This document shows, piece after piece, positions 1 through 12,200 of a DNA stretch of 64,000 nucleotides; position 1 is the stretch's first letter, and each line of letters opens with the position of its first letter. Origin of the DNA: Lutraria lutraria (taxonomy: Eukaryota; Mollusca; Bivalvia; Venerida; Mactridae). Location of the stretch: assembly GCA_964023205.1 (NCBI GenBank), contig OZ026845.1, positions 10,240,001 through 10,304,000 on the forward strand. Direction: 5' to 3'. The notes under the pieces were generated by a model. It had not been told where the DNA came from, searched no databases, and saw nothing but the letters and a program-made list of their open reading frames with translations. Both the position numbers and the translations under genes were made by a program.

Positions 1-259
1 GGTGTTGATCTGCGCGATCACATGCTACGACTATCAGGGTCAATCTAATTATTAATTACAGGTTAATTGTATAATAGGTAAGTATAGGTAATAAATAGTT
101 AAGAATCGTTTATTGTGACTCTAGACGCAATGCCCAACTAAATTTTAATAGTTGTCTAGATATCAAAGAAATGTAAAGACTATAATCAATAACAAACAGG
201 TTGGCTGTTATGGTGTTTAACTGGGATTTAGGTACGTACGTAACACGGCAATCGAACCA

Positions 260-500
260 CCTACACAATGCCTACATCCGTCCTCGGGTAGAATATTGCT
301 CAACAGGTTGGCATCCTTGGTAGAAACACGTAAATACACGTCTCTGACCTAACCCACAAATTAGAACTGGTCCAAATAACAGCAGTACGTACGTTACATT
401 TTCAAAGAATACAGTTGTACACCAGCAGCGTGTCTGCACTAAATGAGAAAACCATAGAACAGAGGATCGAGGCTTAATGCCTCCCTGATCATATTCTTTA
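260..500 (+). pseudogene. Decayed non-LTR retrotransposon (LINE) reverse-transcriptase C-terminus
   Basis: In one plus frame the sequence reads AYIRPRVEYCSTGWHPW, a stop, then after a short frame disturbance QRIQLYTSSVSALNEKTIEQR. This pattern (RP.LEYCS..WHPW followed by an LEQRR-like block) is the thumb/C-terminal region of CR1/jockey-type LINE reverse transcriptases. Stops and frame changes show it is dead. Only this fragment is visible; the 5' part lies outside the window or has decayed. Confidence 0.6.
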
Positions 501-510
501 AAATTGTTGA

Positions 511-3500
511 TTGTTAGCTAAATTACCTAATACCACAGTAGGCCTATATGTAACCCAGTATGGATCGTGCCAAATTATTTTCCCCTTGGTGTAATTCATG
601 CTATATGGAAGAGTATAGCAAGTCTACAGACCTTTGTCAGTAGAATAGACTCACAGACAGCCTAATCCTATACTTCCTGTTTAACTGTAATCTATGTAGA
701 TACTTTATATTTTAGATTAACATGACTGTATTCTGACTGCGCCTGCCAGTAATAATCGGTAATGATAGTCGATGGTTAAAAGTTGAAATTTTCCTAGAAA
801 TATTAACACCTTTGTTATCCAAGTTTGCTGTCTGAGTACACTAGTAGTATTCAATTAGACCTATTTATAAAATATTGTAAAGCCTATGACATAACCTGCC
901 ATATATACTCATACAGGCCTTAATTGTGTCTAAATTAAGATCGTATGTAAAGTTGTAGTCATGTAATCGGCTTCGTGACTTAATATCAATGAATTTTGCA
1001 ATCTACCCCATAGACAACATGCCTACTTTCGTGCAAGATGGATGATAGATGAATGACATAATGCAATATCTTCCGTCAACTAGGCTAATGAGCCAGAAGC
1101 ATCTAAGGCCTCTGTTAGGTCTCGATCCTACGACCCTTTGATAAACATTGAGCTGTGCTCATGTGATTGAACTGGCCTAGCAAATCTTGTTTATTTGTGT
1201 CAATGTTGCAGAGTTATAATAACTGAAAAAGGGGAAATACGACTGTCTACTAGTAGTATTGTCTGCCTTTAAAGATAGACAGCTACCCATTTGCCTGATA
1301 GAACAAGGACATTTAATGTCAATCATGAATGTTAAAGCTGTTACTACTCTAGACAAATCAATCATTGTTTGGAATCTACATGTACTTTTCTGAAGAATCT
1401 ACTTTCATTATTTTCCTAATTATAAATCATCTACGTCATACAAAAACAAGAAATGCCATGTAAGTGAATCATGCCCCCAAGTATAGTCTGTGTCTATGAA
1501 TGAGGAGTTACAGACAAAACAGCAATGTAGGTAAATAAGAGATACCGCAGATACATGTACTTGGCATATGCAGCCAAAAATTGATTTTGTGTCAAGTAAC
1601 TGTTGTTTGCACATACCATTTCGTTCCTTTGTCTTCGATCATTGTTACAATTTGGATAAATTCTTTATTCAATTTGAGAGTTATTACTTGTGGAGATTGC
1701 TGCATAATTTATCATTACTGTTGATTAAAATTTAGTCATTCAAGCATTAATATAATGAAACAAGATGCCCTTTGAAATCAATCTGTATTATTATAATAAA
1801 TGTTCGTATACACGGGCTATTGTAACACAGAGTATATATCTTTCATAATAATGTAATTGTTTAATTATACGTATTTGTATAAAGCTTTGTACACATAGTT
1901 AATTAATGTAGAATGTGCAATATTGTGATTTCAGGTAGAATGACCACCAAATAGCAATCTAAGATGCTTAGTTACTGACATGCATGAACTCAACATTACT
2001 TCTCTCCCTTTGACCACATTTGTGTTCATGTTTGAGTGTATCTTATGTCCCCCGAGTTTGTTTCAGTGGGTTAAGCCCTATATTCCTCAATGACTGACCA
2101 TCTGGTAAACTACTTTACCATACAATTGTACAACAATCTGCACAAAGGTAAGAGTTGCATTTATGTATTTTCTTGGTTGGGACGGGGTAAAAATAACAAA
2201 ACTAGCTGATAAAATTTACAATGCTGTTTATTAGGCTGCATTTAACAAGTTGGAAGTTGACAGTGAAACAGTTCTACCATGTTTTACATGTATCAGATAA
2301 TCAGTATAAATCATTGCAATAAAACTGTCTCGACATTCAACCAACAAAATGCAAGCAAACTATACACGATCTCACAGTCCGTAGGGCTGGTCCATATTTC
2401 ATGTCCATTAAAACATAAGGGAGTTAATAACATCATAAAACAAACCACACAAATAATCGAGTGGTCAGTACAAGACTATGGTAAACTGACACCATTTTCA
2501 CTTACAGTTACTCATAGCCTGGCAATAAGCTCTCGTTTTCAGCACAATCAAACTCAATCGCATGCATAACAAATGGCAAAATATTAAACTTTGAACTGTT
2601 TGATTAGAACCTTCACACAGTATAATAGCCACTAATTGGGATAACTTACATAAAGAAAGTCCCAATATACATTCAATCAATACACATGCATAAAACAGAT
2701 GTTCATATAAAACTGAAACTAAATAGCATATCAAGTGCAATGACTAGTGAGCATGAGAAAGAAATCATATTTGTAATATGCTAATATAGAATAAAACTAG
2801 CAGGAAATATCATGAAGTATTATCTGAAATAAAATCAAAGGAAAATAAAACATAACTGTGTTTTTATTATACGCACACATTTTTAAACAGAGGTAGAGTT
2901 TATTATAATATGATTCCTATCTAATATTTCATTAATACTTGCATACTATCATTCATAAGAACAATTCAAATTTTCAACAAAATAAAACACACAATTTTGC
3001 GGCTCAGTTATCAAAAGCACCATATTTAGAAGCAAATATTTGTTCATTTCATTTTGCAGGCATAAGAAACATGTTTTCATTAGCAGTTTTAAGAAAGATA
3101 GAAGCTTCGGTAGTCAAATTTACATCCGAAATCTAATTTATTTACCTATCCAGTATACAGTGGTATATAAGGATTATTAACCATCTGATTTATGTAAAAG
3201 AGATTCTATCAAAACACATGGTATTTAATATAACTGAATAAAATACTATACATTGAGTTGTTTTACTCTTTTAATTACTTTCATTATATATATACAGTTG
3301 AATCTCGATATCTCTAACTAATTTCCACAGTCCCCAGAAAATTGAGATATCACATGGAGACCCCCATTTAAAATAATGATATCCAACAAAAACTGGATAA
3401 AACTGAATTGTTACGCAAATATGGGATAAAATACATATATATTGCTTAAATGCTGATAGACAGATTAAGAATAGTAGAGAGTGTTCCACGAAACAGCTTA

Positions 3501-6467
3501 AAAAACATAGAATGGAACTAATATTAAATAAATAATACATTAAACTGTTTTTCTCAAAAGATGATGTATAATATATATGCAAGCCAATTCTGAGCAAATT
3601 TGAACAGATGAAAACACTAGAGGCAATGTTCATATAGTACCGTAGTGATAAACTTACACATAATTATATAATCAAAGATATATACACAGACATCCAGCAT
3701 AGTCAAATATTGGAAGTACAATATAAGTGGATGAAACATGATGTCCCCATCTAGTACAGTCATAGCCATTTTCTGAGATAAATGAATATAGGGTGAATTT
3801 CTTAGCCTTATACAAAACACAATTAAAATGGAGAACAGTAGAATGTCATAGATTTTTAGATGTTACCAAGAAGTGACAGGAAGTACAATAAAACTGCTAA
3901 TTGTTTAATCAGCAAAATTGCAAATAAACACCTGTATTTTACATGTTATAAAAGCACATGTCATAAGCACAGATTGTTTTGTCATTAACATTATTTTTTC
4001 TGCAACTTTCAGGTAAATGAATCAGTATGGTCAATAGTACCAATATAATGTAAATATGAAAAGGATAAGCCAATAAAAATGCCAAAAAATGATCAAATGC
4101 ATTATTCGTATCAACGAAACTCGTTTACGAGTACAGATTATCACATGCTCTGTTTCAAATCATGTGTATATAAACATTCACAAACAATGCAGAAAAAACA
4201 ATGTCAACAATGATATAAATAATTCTATAAATAATACTAATAAATAATAACATGTTCTTCATTATAAATCATTGATTAGAAAGCCAATTGATTAACAAGC
4301 ACATGCAATTAAGTGCAGTGTGGTCATAAAATTGCTACATGATCTTGGTTTAGAATTTCGAATGAATTCCTTTGGAATTGTACCTAGATATAGTATTATA
4401 ACAACAAATATATTTTCACCACTTGCTGTATTTGTCTAAAAAGTGCTACACCAGGATTAAACCAAGCAACCCAATACTGACGCAGATCATTCTACCAATG
4501 TGTAGGACCCAAGGCCTCAACAATAAACACAAGATTCTCAATTCAGATCATAGATGATAACATACAATAGCTCACACTTTAGAGGGAATACTTCTTCATA
4601 ACTGACAAAAAATGAGAGATTTAAGACACATTTGCATAAATAACTGACAGATTTAGCATTGAAACAGAAACAACATAAATCAATTGCAGATTCCTGAAAG
4701 AATATTATGTACCTTTCCAAGAAAAGTGAAAGTATGAAATTAAAATTAGCAAAGAAGAAATGAGTCCTAGTAGAGAACATAGGCCCAAATAATCAATGTT
4801 ATCAAGCTTAGCTAGTGACACAGAAATGCCTACAGTATATTTTCGACTTCAGTAAATTTGATTTGAGTATAACTTAGTATTAACACATTCTGAGAAAATA
4901 TCATAAAAAATCATTGATAATAAATGCCAGCTGAAAACTTCTAATTAATCATCTCATACAATCAAACAATGTAATATACAAAAATCTAATTTAGTACATA
5001 CACTGGCAGACAAAACAACTTATCATTTAAACTATGCACACTCACTTTATTATCCATTCATACATACTGAGTTGTACGTGTGGTTCGACCACTAACATTA
5101 CCCAGAACCAAGAAAAATTACACAAAAGATACATATTCAAATACATGCATAAAGTATGATTATGTCACAAATGATGGAACATTATTGGTGAAATATACAT
5201 AGAATTATTCTTCCCTTGTCAAGGGAGATCTGGACAATGTTGGTTTGTCATTGCAACAAATACATGCATGTAAAATCAGTAAAAGCAATCATGAACAGCA
5301 CAGGAAGAAAGCAAATAATTTTCAATTAGATTGGATTGACAATAATTATTGTAGATTGCACTCAACGGCTTTAATGCCTCAACAACAAGGCAATATGAAA
5401 TGACAATGCATATGTATTTTTAAATCAATTTAATATTATGTAATTATTGAATGCAAACTGACCGACACAGAAATATAATATATAAACCTCAACAACAATT
5501 GAAATACTAAATATAATCAAACAAATGCCCCAAGCTGAAGTTAAACATACATATTTCATCAATTTGGTGTTTAAATGATTAGATTGTCGATCCACTGGAT
5601 GGTTCATCACATTCACAATTCTTTCTATTTTTCTCATGAAAGGTTGAAGCATCAATTATGGGAGAGGCACTATCAGGGACTAATCAGTAAATACATCTAA
5701 TATTATCTTTGTGTCCAAGTCACTGCAATGATTTGTTGTATAGAAATATGTTTGTCACAACACTGAATAAATATTTAGACCTAAAATGTCGTTGAAAATT
5801 ATACATCTATGAAAATTATATGAAAAATAAAATGTGCCATTGTTGAACTAATATATTTTTAATAATGTCAAGTAGAAAATAAGTAACATATAAACATGTA
5901 TATGAATTGTTTTCTTTCATTTACCTTCTACAGATCAATTACAGTGAGTGTCCTAAATTGTACAATATATAACTTCTCTGTACTGTAAGTTCAATAAAAC
6001 TTCATTAAAATTTTAAACTTAATTTTTCTGGTAGAATTTAGCAATGTACAGTTACCACTGATATGTTGGATTACACGATCAATACAATGAAAACAAATAA
6101 ACCCCGAAGCCAATGAAAGAAAGTAAAAAGGGACACCAATCATATGAATAAATGGTTATAATACAAAGTGTGGCAAGAGTGAAATGTATTGTAGCTGATA
6201 GTTATTCTAGAATAGTACTGTTATATATATATACGATATAAAGAGTGAGTACTACACAGGAATAAGATCAGAAAAGTTAAGTTTCCTTCAATTTTTTTTT
6301 GCCCCATCTGCCATTGATAGTGGATGTCTTTAACTCCTGAGATAACAGGCCACAGGTGATACGGTATTCACAAATCAATATAAATCAGTACTATGTGCGT
6401 ACATTCGAAGACAATGTTCTTCCACTAAATTGTACATAGCTCAAGACTTTATACAGTCATCTATACA
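511..6467. other. Gene-free AT-rich stretch downstream of ELL
   Basis: I see no conserved coding sequence here. Open frames are short, AT-biased and lack splice or homology support. About 2,200-6,460 has relatively few recognisable repeats and could include a long ELL 3' UTR. A weak SINE-like trace (B-box-like sequence on minus near 1110-1135) and an imperfect inverted-repeat trace near 3292-3410 are the only other structures. Confidence 0.5.
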
Positions 6468-6545
6468 ATGTCAACTTAGAATCAAAAGGGCCTATCTGAC
6501 AAGCTTTAAAGAGGCAGATAGGCCCTTTTAATTCTAAGGTGACAT
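6468..6545. repeat. 78-nt near-perfect hairpin (31-bp arms, 16-nt loop)
   Basis: Arms at 6468-6498 and 6515-6545 are reverse complements with two mismatches; both contain AAAAGGGCCTATCTG or its complement. The 16-nt spacer is at 6499-6514. Size and geometry fit a very short inverted-repeat element (MITE) or a microRNA-like precursor. No coding role. Confidence 0.8.
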
Positions 6546-8484
6546 TAGATGTGTCCACTTTTCAATCTGAAGAAACAGAGAAAGTTTAACATCAAATCAA
6601 CATACAAACAGCAGACAGGACTGTTTAGGTTTTTTTCCTCTTTTTTTAACGAAAAATATTCTGATTGCGAGCAAAACATTTCGGTTTCTGTAAATCTATA
6701 CTTCATCAGACAGACCTTTTTGAGTGTAAACCTTATAATGTTCCCTCACTAAAGACAGCAAGCCAACTTGCTTATCAGTATGAAATTAACTCAGTGTTAC
6801 ACAGGCTTATTCACAGAAGCAAAATCAATATTTTATATAAGTAAATAATTCAATACAACAGGAAAATCTTATAACTGAGACACAAAGGAAACCTTTCTAT
6901 TTATATTGGCCATATAAAGCAAAGAATGAACTAAGAGAAAATTTTCTATGTTTGTTTGTTTCGCAAAAAGGGAGAACTAGGCACAACAAAGACACTGATG
7001 GACACCAGAAATATATCACAACAGAATGTCTGCAAAAAGATTAAATCAAAACAGAAACCATTAAAATGGCAAAGCTTATATTTGACATATTTTTTAATAA
7101 ATAACTTCTTAATGTACAACTAAACCTCGAAAATGCAAGAAAAGGTAACAGGAAGTTGAATAAAATCTACAAGGTACTTGGAAGTACATTAACAGTTTTG
7201 ATATTTTATAATCAACTATCAAATGCCCAGTAAAAATAAAGCCAGGGAAAAAAACTTCCATTTCATATACAGTTATACTTATTTTCAACAAAATGTCTTT
7301 ATTCTAATGTTATGTAGTACTAATTTACCGGTACGCTTATTTTCAATTAAAAAATGCTGATTAAAGCAACATTAAATGAGCAAAAAATGAGTAATACCGC
7401 AGATAAATCTTATGATAGCAGATGTAACAATATTTGTTACTGAGAAAATATACAGGTCATCAAATATGTCTTCCTATTAACTCATCTCTCATTCAAAGAT
7501 CAAACAGAATAACAATTCCTATTTATTCACAAATTGTTTTTTTCCCAATAGGCAATAATAAATATTTTCACAACAGATACAATGTAATTTCAGCTATTTT
7601 GAACACAAATTGTCATAAAAATTCATATTATGCTAGGAACAACTCAATATGAACAGTTAAAACATTTTCTTTATTTAAAAGCAGAGAGCACAAAGCTCTA
7701 AAAACCGCTAACTTTCATCTTAACACAACAGCTTTGCTTTTGATACACACTATATCACAGTAAATGGCCACTTTATTTATCAATCGACACATCATTCACT
7801 ATGACCAAGATAAAACCTAATATTGATAGACAAAAACTGTATTAAATAAAATGACATTAAACATTAAAACGAAAGATTATATCATTTATTATATCTTAAT
7901 GAAGTAATACTCATTCAAACATGCAGCAACTGTTCTTTTTTTCAGATCAATGCTTGTCCGTAAAATAAGATATCCTGAGTGCCAAGATATATAGTTGCCA
8001 TACCAGGTAACATCAAATTTTTAAAATCCTGTATAAACCATGGGTAACCATCATTATAACATTTATCAATACTTGCACTTTAAGGAGTGTAACCAAATGG
8101 CACGATTATATGGCCTTCTACTTCGGTGTCGTTGGCATTTAGTTTATCACAGATTAATAACACTGAATTGATAAAAAATAAAATCAAATTCTAACCTTCT
8201 AGCCAACAATTAATACCTTATAAAGTTTAACAGATTAACGGTATCAAATATTTGTAATCAATTTGACAATGTTACGGAACAAATAATAAGACTTTTAAGA
8301 CCTGCTCAGATATTTCTTGCATGAACTAAGAATGCATAATGACAAGTACATAAGAAACATGTTGAAGAGAGTAGAAGTCTGTAATAACATTAGCTGACCA
8401 CGACAACATTTAACACATGATTTGAGGGAAGTTGAAGATGCATTTTTAAAATTAACACGTTATGATGGACAATGTCATGGTTAA
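6546..8484. other. AT-rich stretch without recognisable genes
   Basis: No conserved coding or structured element was recognised. Short open frames are compositional. Confidence 0.45.
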
Positions 8485-8802
8485 GTGTATCCGAGTCCAT
8501 CAAGAATTTTCATCATGGAACATAATTTGATTCCAACAACACGTAAAGTGGCTCGCGTAAAAGAAAACACTGTGAATAACTATTTAAGGTCAGCTGACAA
8601 GAAGTATGCTATTAAAAATGGCAAAACAATTAAACAGCTGTTAAAGCAGGGTGACATAAAATGGAACATAATCTGTTTGTTGTCCAAGCACTATTTCAGA
8701 ACCGTTACTGATTTAGATATGAAAGAAATAATAGACGAAGTTGACCACGTAAGATGTTTCTATCTTGTAGAAAATGGGAATATTAGCAATCAACATTATT
8801 AG
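8485..8802 (+). CDS. Unrecognised 105-codon open frame downstream of ELL
   Basis: A single open frame of 105 codons with a charged, Lys/Asn-rich product. It has little low complexity and an ordinary-looking residue mix (for example KQLLKQGDIKW, VDHVRCFYLVENG). I do not recognise the family. It lies about 450 bp beyond the ELL stop on the opposite strand. It could be a terminal exon of an unseen gene, a relic of a transposon or retrocopy, or chance in AT-rich DNA. No polyadenylation or splice evidence settles it. Confidence 0.2.
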   Translation: MYPSPSRIFIMEHNLIPTTRKVARVKENTVNNYLRSADKKYAIKNGKTIKQLLKQGDIKWNIICLLSKHYFRTVTDLDMKEIIDEVDHVRCFYLVENGNISNQHY

Positions 8803-9136
8803 ATGTATATATAAAACATTTTGCATGTTATTCTCAATATGGTACAAAAACCAAATGAAAACATGAGCACTACTATTCAGTCAGTCTATAAAATAACAGT
8901 TTTCATACATAATACAATATGTCACTCATAATAAAATACACAGAATAATTCTCTGTCAATATGACTACAATCTAGCCTCAATCTGCCATTACATGACAAA
9001 TACTTGTTTCTGTCAAGAAAAAAAAAACGATAAAAAATTCTGCATATCTCATATGTTACTACATACCAGCCATCATAATTGGCCAGTGCTTCAATACGTC
9101 TCATCCAATCAAAACATACATCTGACAGAATCACAA

Positions 9137-9142
9137 TTTATT
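9137..9142 (-). terminator. Candidate polyadenylation signal of ELL
   Basis: AATAAA on the minus strand lies 115 nt past the ELL stop codon. Further signals occur downstream in this AT-rich region, and the 3' UTR may be much longer. Confidence 0.3.
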
Positions 9143-9257
9143 TATCACAAATATTTTGGAAGATAATAAAAAAAAAACAATAAATAAAATTTTGGGGTAG
9201 CGTTATCCTCTGAAGTGTGTAGTAAAGCCAGCAACAATAATCTTAATGCTCTATTTG

Positions 9258-12200
9258 CTAGGATGACACTGTCACGAACTTTTGATCATAGTCGATAATG
9301 AGGTCCTTGATATAAGCTAACTTTTTATGAAGATACTTATATCGTTTCATTTGTTCTATAAATTTGGGATCACTTTTTTGCAGCAGATATTCGGTACGTA
9401 TCTTTTCTTCCAGATCCTGAAACAGATTACAACAACAATTTAAAAGGTTTCCATGACAACATAATCAGTATTGAGCCAAGCCTAGGAGATAATAAATTCT
9501 TCAAAAGCAAATGCCAAAGCTATCCTTATTCTGTCCATGAACTTTGTTTGTTTACAACAGAAATAAAAGTCATTTGAGTCTGACAGTTAAAAAAACCTAA
9601 TACTAAAAGTACATACAAAAAGGTCACGAAAGTTCAGCCATAAATATAAATTTTATAAATAATTTAACAACTGATACAGTACAGCTTAATTCAAACTTAA
9701 TTCTGGTTTATTTCTATAATATGTTACAGTAAATAAACACTACATTAAAATCTTCATGCCTGTAGATATTCATTTATTTGGGTTTAATGCCGTTTTTCTA
9801 CAATTTTTCATATATACGTGACGGCCAATTCACCTAACAAGTCATCCTGAACTGTACGGTACTAATTTAGCCTTCCACAAGGAATCGGCGACTTCTCCTT
9901 GAAATTGTTGTCAAATTTTCATGAAAGGGTATGACCTGCTGTAGCAGTGAACCAAACCCAGATTGTCGGGTTACAAAATCCAGCGCATGTAGACATTACT
10001 TTTACAAGGAATAAGTTACTGATTGCAATAATTTGTCATAAAATCTTGGGTCAGGTCAAAGTGAACTTAAAACCAGCTTAAATCATAGTTTGAAAATAGA
10101 AATAACATAGTTATACCATACCTCAAATTCAGATGTGCCTTTAGACAGTTTTCTTCTAAGATCTTGAAGTTCAGCAAACTTCTTTGAGACTTCATCTAAA
10201 GTTTTGTGTAATTCACGATATTCTTCATACTCCTCATTAAAATCTTGTTTATAACGGCATCTCTGATCATTGTCCTCTATAGTTAAATATTGCCTAAAAT
10301 ACATGTATAATGTTGTAACATTTAACAATCACAAGTAAACATGTTCTAGAAATCATAAAATTAATGACAACAAGAGTGCCAGGTCACAAAATACGCCTGT
10401 CCAGGGGCATAACTCTTAACTGTCTTGGCAGATTGGGCTGGTCATCAAACTTGACTGAGACCTCATGGCCATGAACATTTCCACCGTTGTGGGCAATGCC
10501 CGCCTACCAACCTGCCATGGGTGTATCCATAACATGACCCGTTTTTCAAAAGGGCGTATGTAAATCGAGCAAATGTAATCATCAGAGATTTAATTCAAAT
10601 TTTTTGTCAGCAAAGAAAAGTCAAATATTCTCATCACAAACATCCAATTTGGTCTTAATTAAAGAAAATAAAGTATTAAGTATTCCAACATAGAAAGCGA
10701 ACTTCTCTGATCTTCTGAAAATCAATCAAAATTATTTCTAATGTAGCTTTTTTCAAGCATCAAGTATAATTATAATTGAAGTCAGAATTGAAAGTGAACC
10801 ACAACTTTGAGACCTACAGTCATCGTAAGCACAATGGACATTCTATGGTACAAATTTTTCTTTTCATTACACCAAACAAGTGATTAACGCCTACTGTGCA
10901 CCCATGATATATTATCTTGTGATATCATTTTTTTCTCTTTGACCGACTGTCTTAGCACTAATTGATTGGTCCATAGTACCGGGCTAGTTAATTTCTATTT
11001 CCACCCATGAACTTTCTCTTATGTATTTAGGGTAGTGGTAAATTGTTTATTTTCAAAAGCCCCAAAAAACAGTTTGAGCTACAGTGTATACATGTTGATT
11101 CCCAGTATACAGAAATAAAAGGAACTCTTAACTTACCTGACATACTCCGGGGTATCAGAATCTACTGTATCTATAAATACACAAGAAGTCACATTATTAA
11201 CATAATATCAGACAGACTTTACCACATTCAAACATCTTCAATTACAAAACAAACTGCACCTATCTCACTAGCAACTAACAATAGAATTGTTTCTGTTTGG
11301 TTTAGAGGTGTTTATGGATAGCTATATATATGCAAGAATAGGTACCTGAGAAAAATATTATTCTAATACAAGTTTACTACACCTACTCCCATAGTTTTGC
11401 TAAAATGTCCAGAGATTCAATTTCATAGCAATTTTAAACAGAAATACAAGTACAATCAAATACATCCATGACATAAAAAGGCCACTGTTGGGCCTCCGTG
11501 GTCAAATGGTAACTGTCTCTAGATTTGTAATATCTAGTCGTCTTTATATTTTAAGTTTCAATCCAACCCCAGATGAAATTTCACATGTGAAGAAGCTACG
11601 AAGCTAGCTAGCTTACAAAAATACCCAGGTGTAAGTCTGGTTTATTCCTCTACCATTAATGTTGGGATGTCACATGAGGGTCTTAACCCAAGATCAAAAA
11701 AGGCCACACATGCACATGGTAAAATGAAAACATGTCTCTATCTTTTAGATGATAAATTTCACAGTTCAAAATCAAGCAAAGAATGTGGCACTATCAAATG
11801 AGATCTCAAGAATCACTCATACAACTCAAGATCTGATTGGTTCATTTTGAGATCAGTCAGAATGGGTTTCATACTCAAGAATTCATACTTTTACTAACTT
11901 CAGACACTAACTTGATAGGAAAATCACACTCTTCAAGGCTAACAGAGTATCAAAACAAGATAATCACTATAATTACCCAGCAGGCATAAAACACACAAAA
12001 CAAGACCCTGCATTTCTACCACCTGTTACACCTGTTAACCAGACTTGTGAAAACCAACTGACAGGTAAGTATTGATTCTATCTAACCAAATTTGGGGAAA
12101 TTTTACATTATCCAAAAGAAGCAAATAGTTTAAGAACAGATTCTTGTGATTCTCTAAGACATTCATTAATATGTTTGTTCGAGTTTTACGCTCCTTGTCA

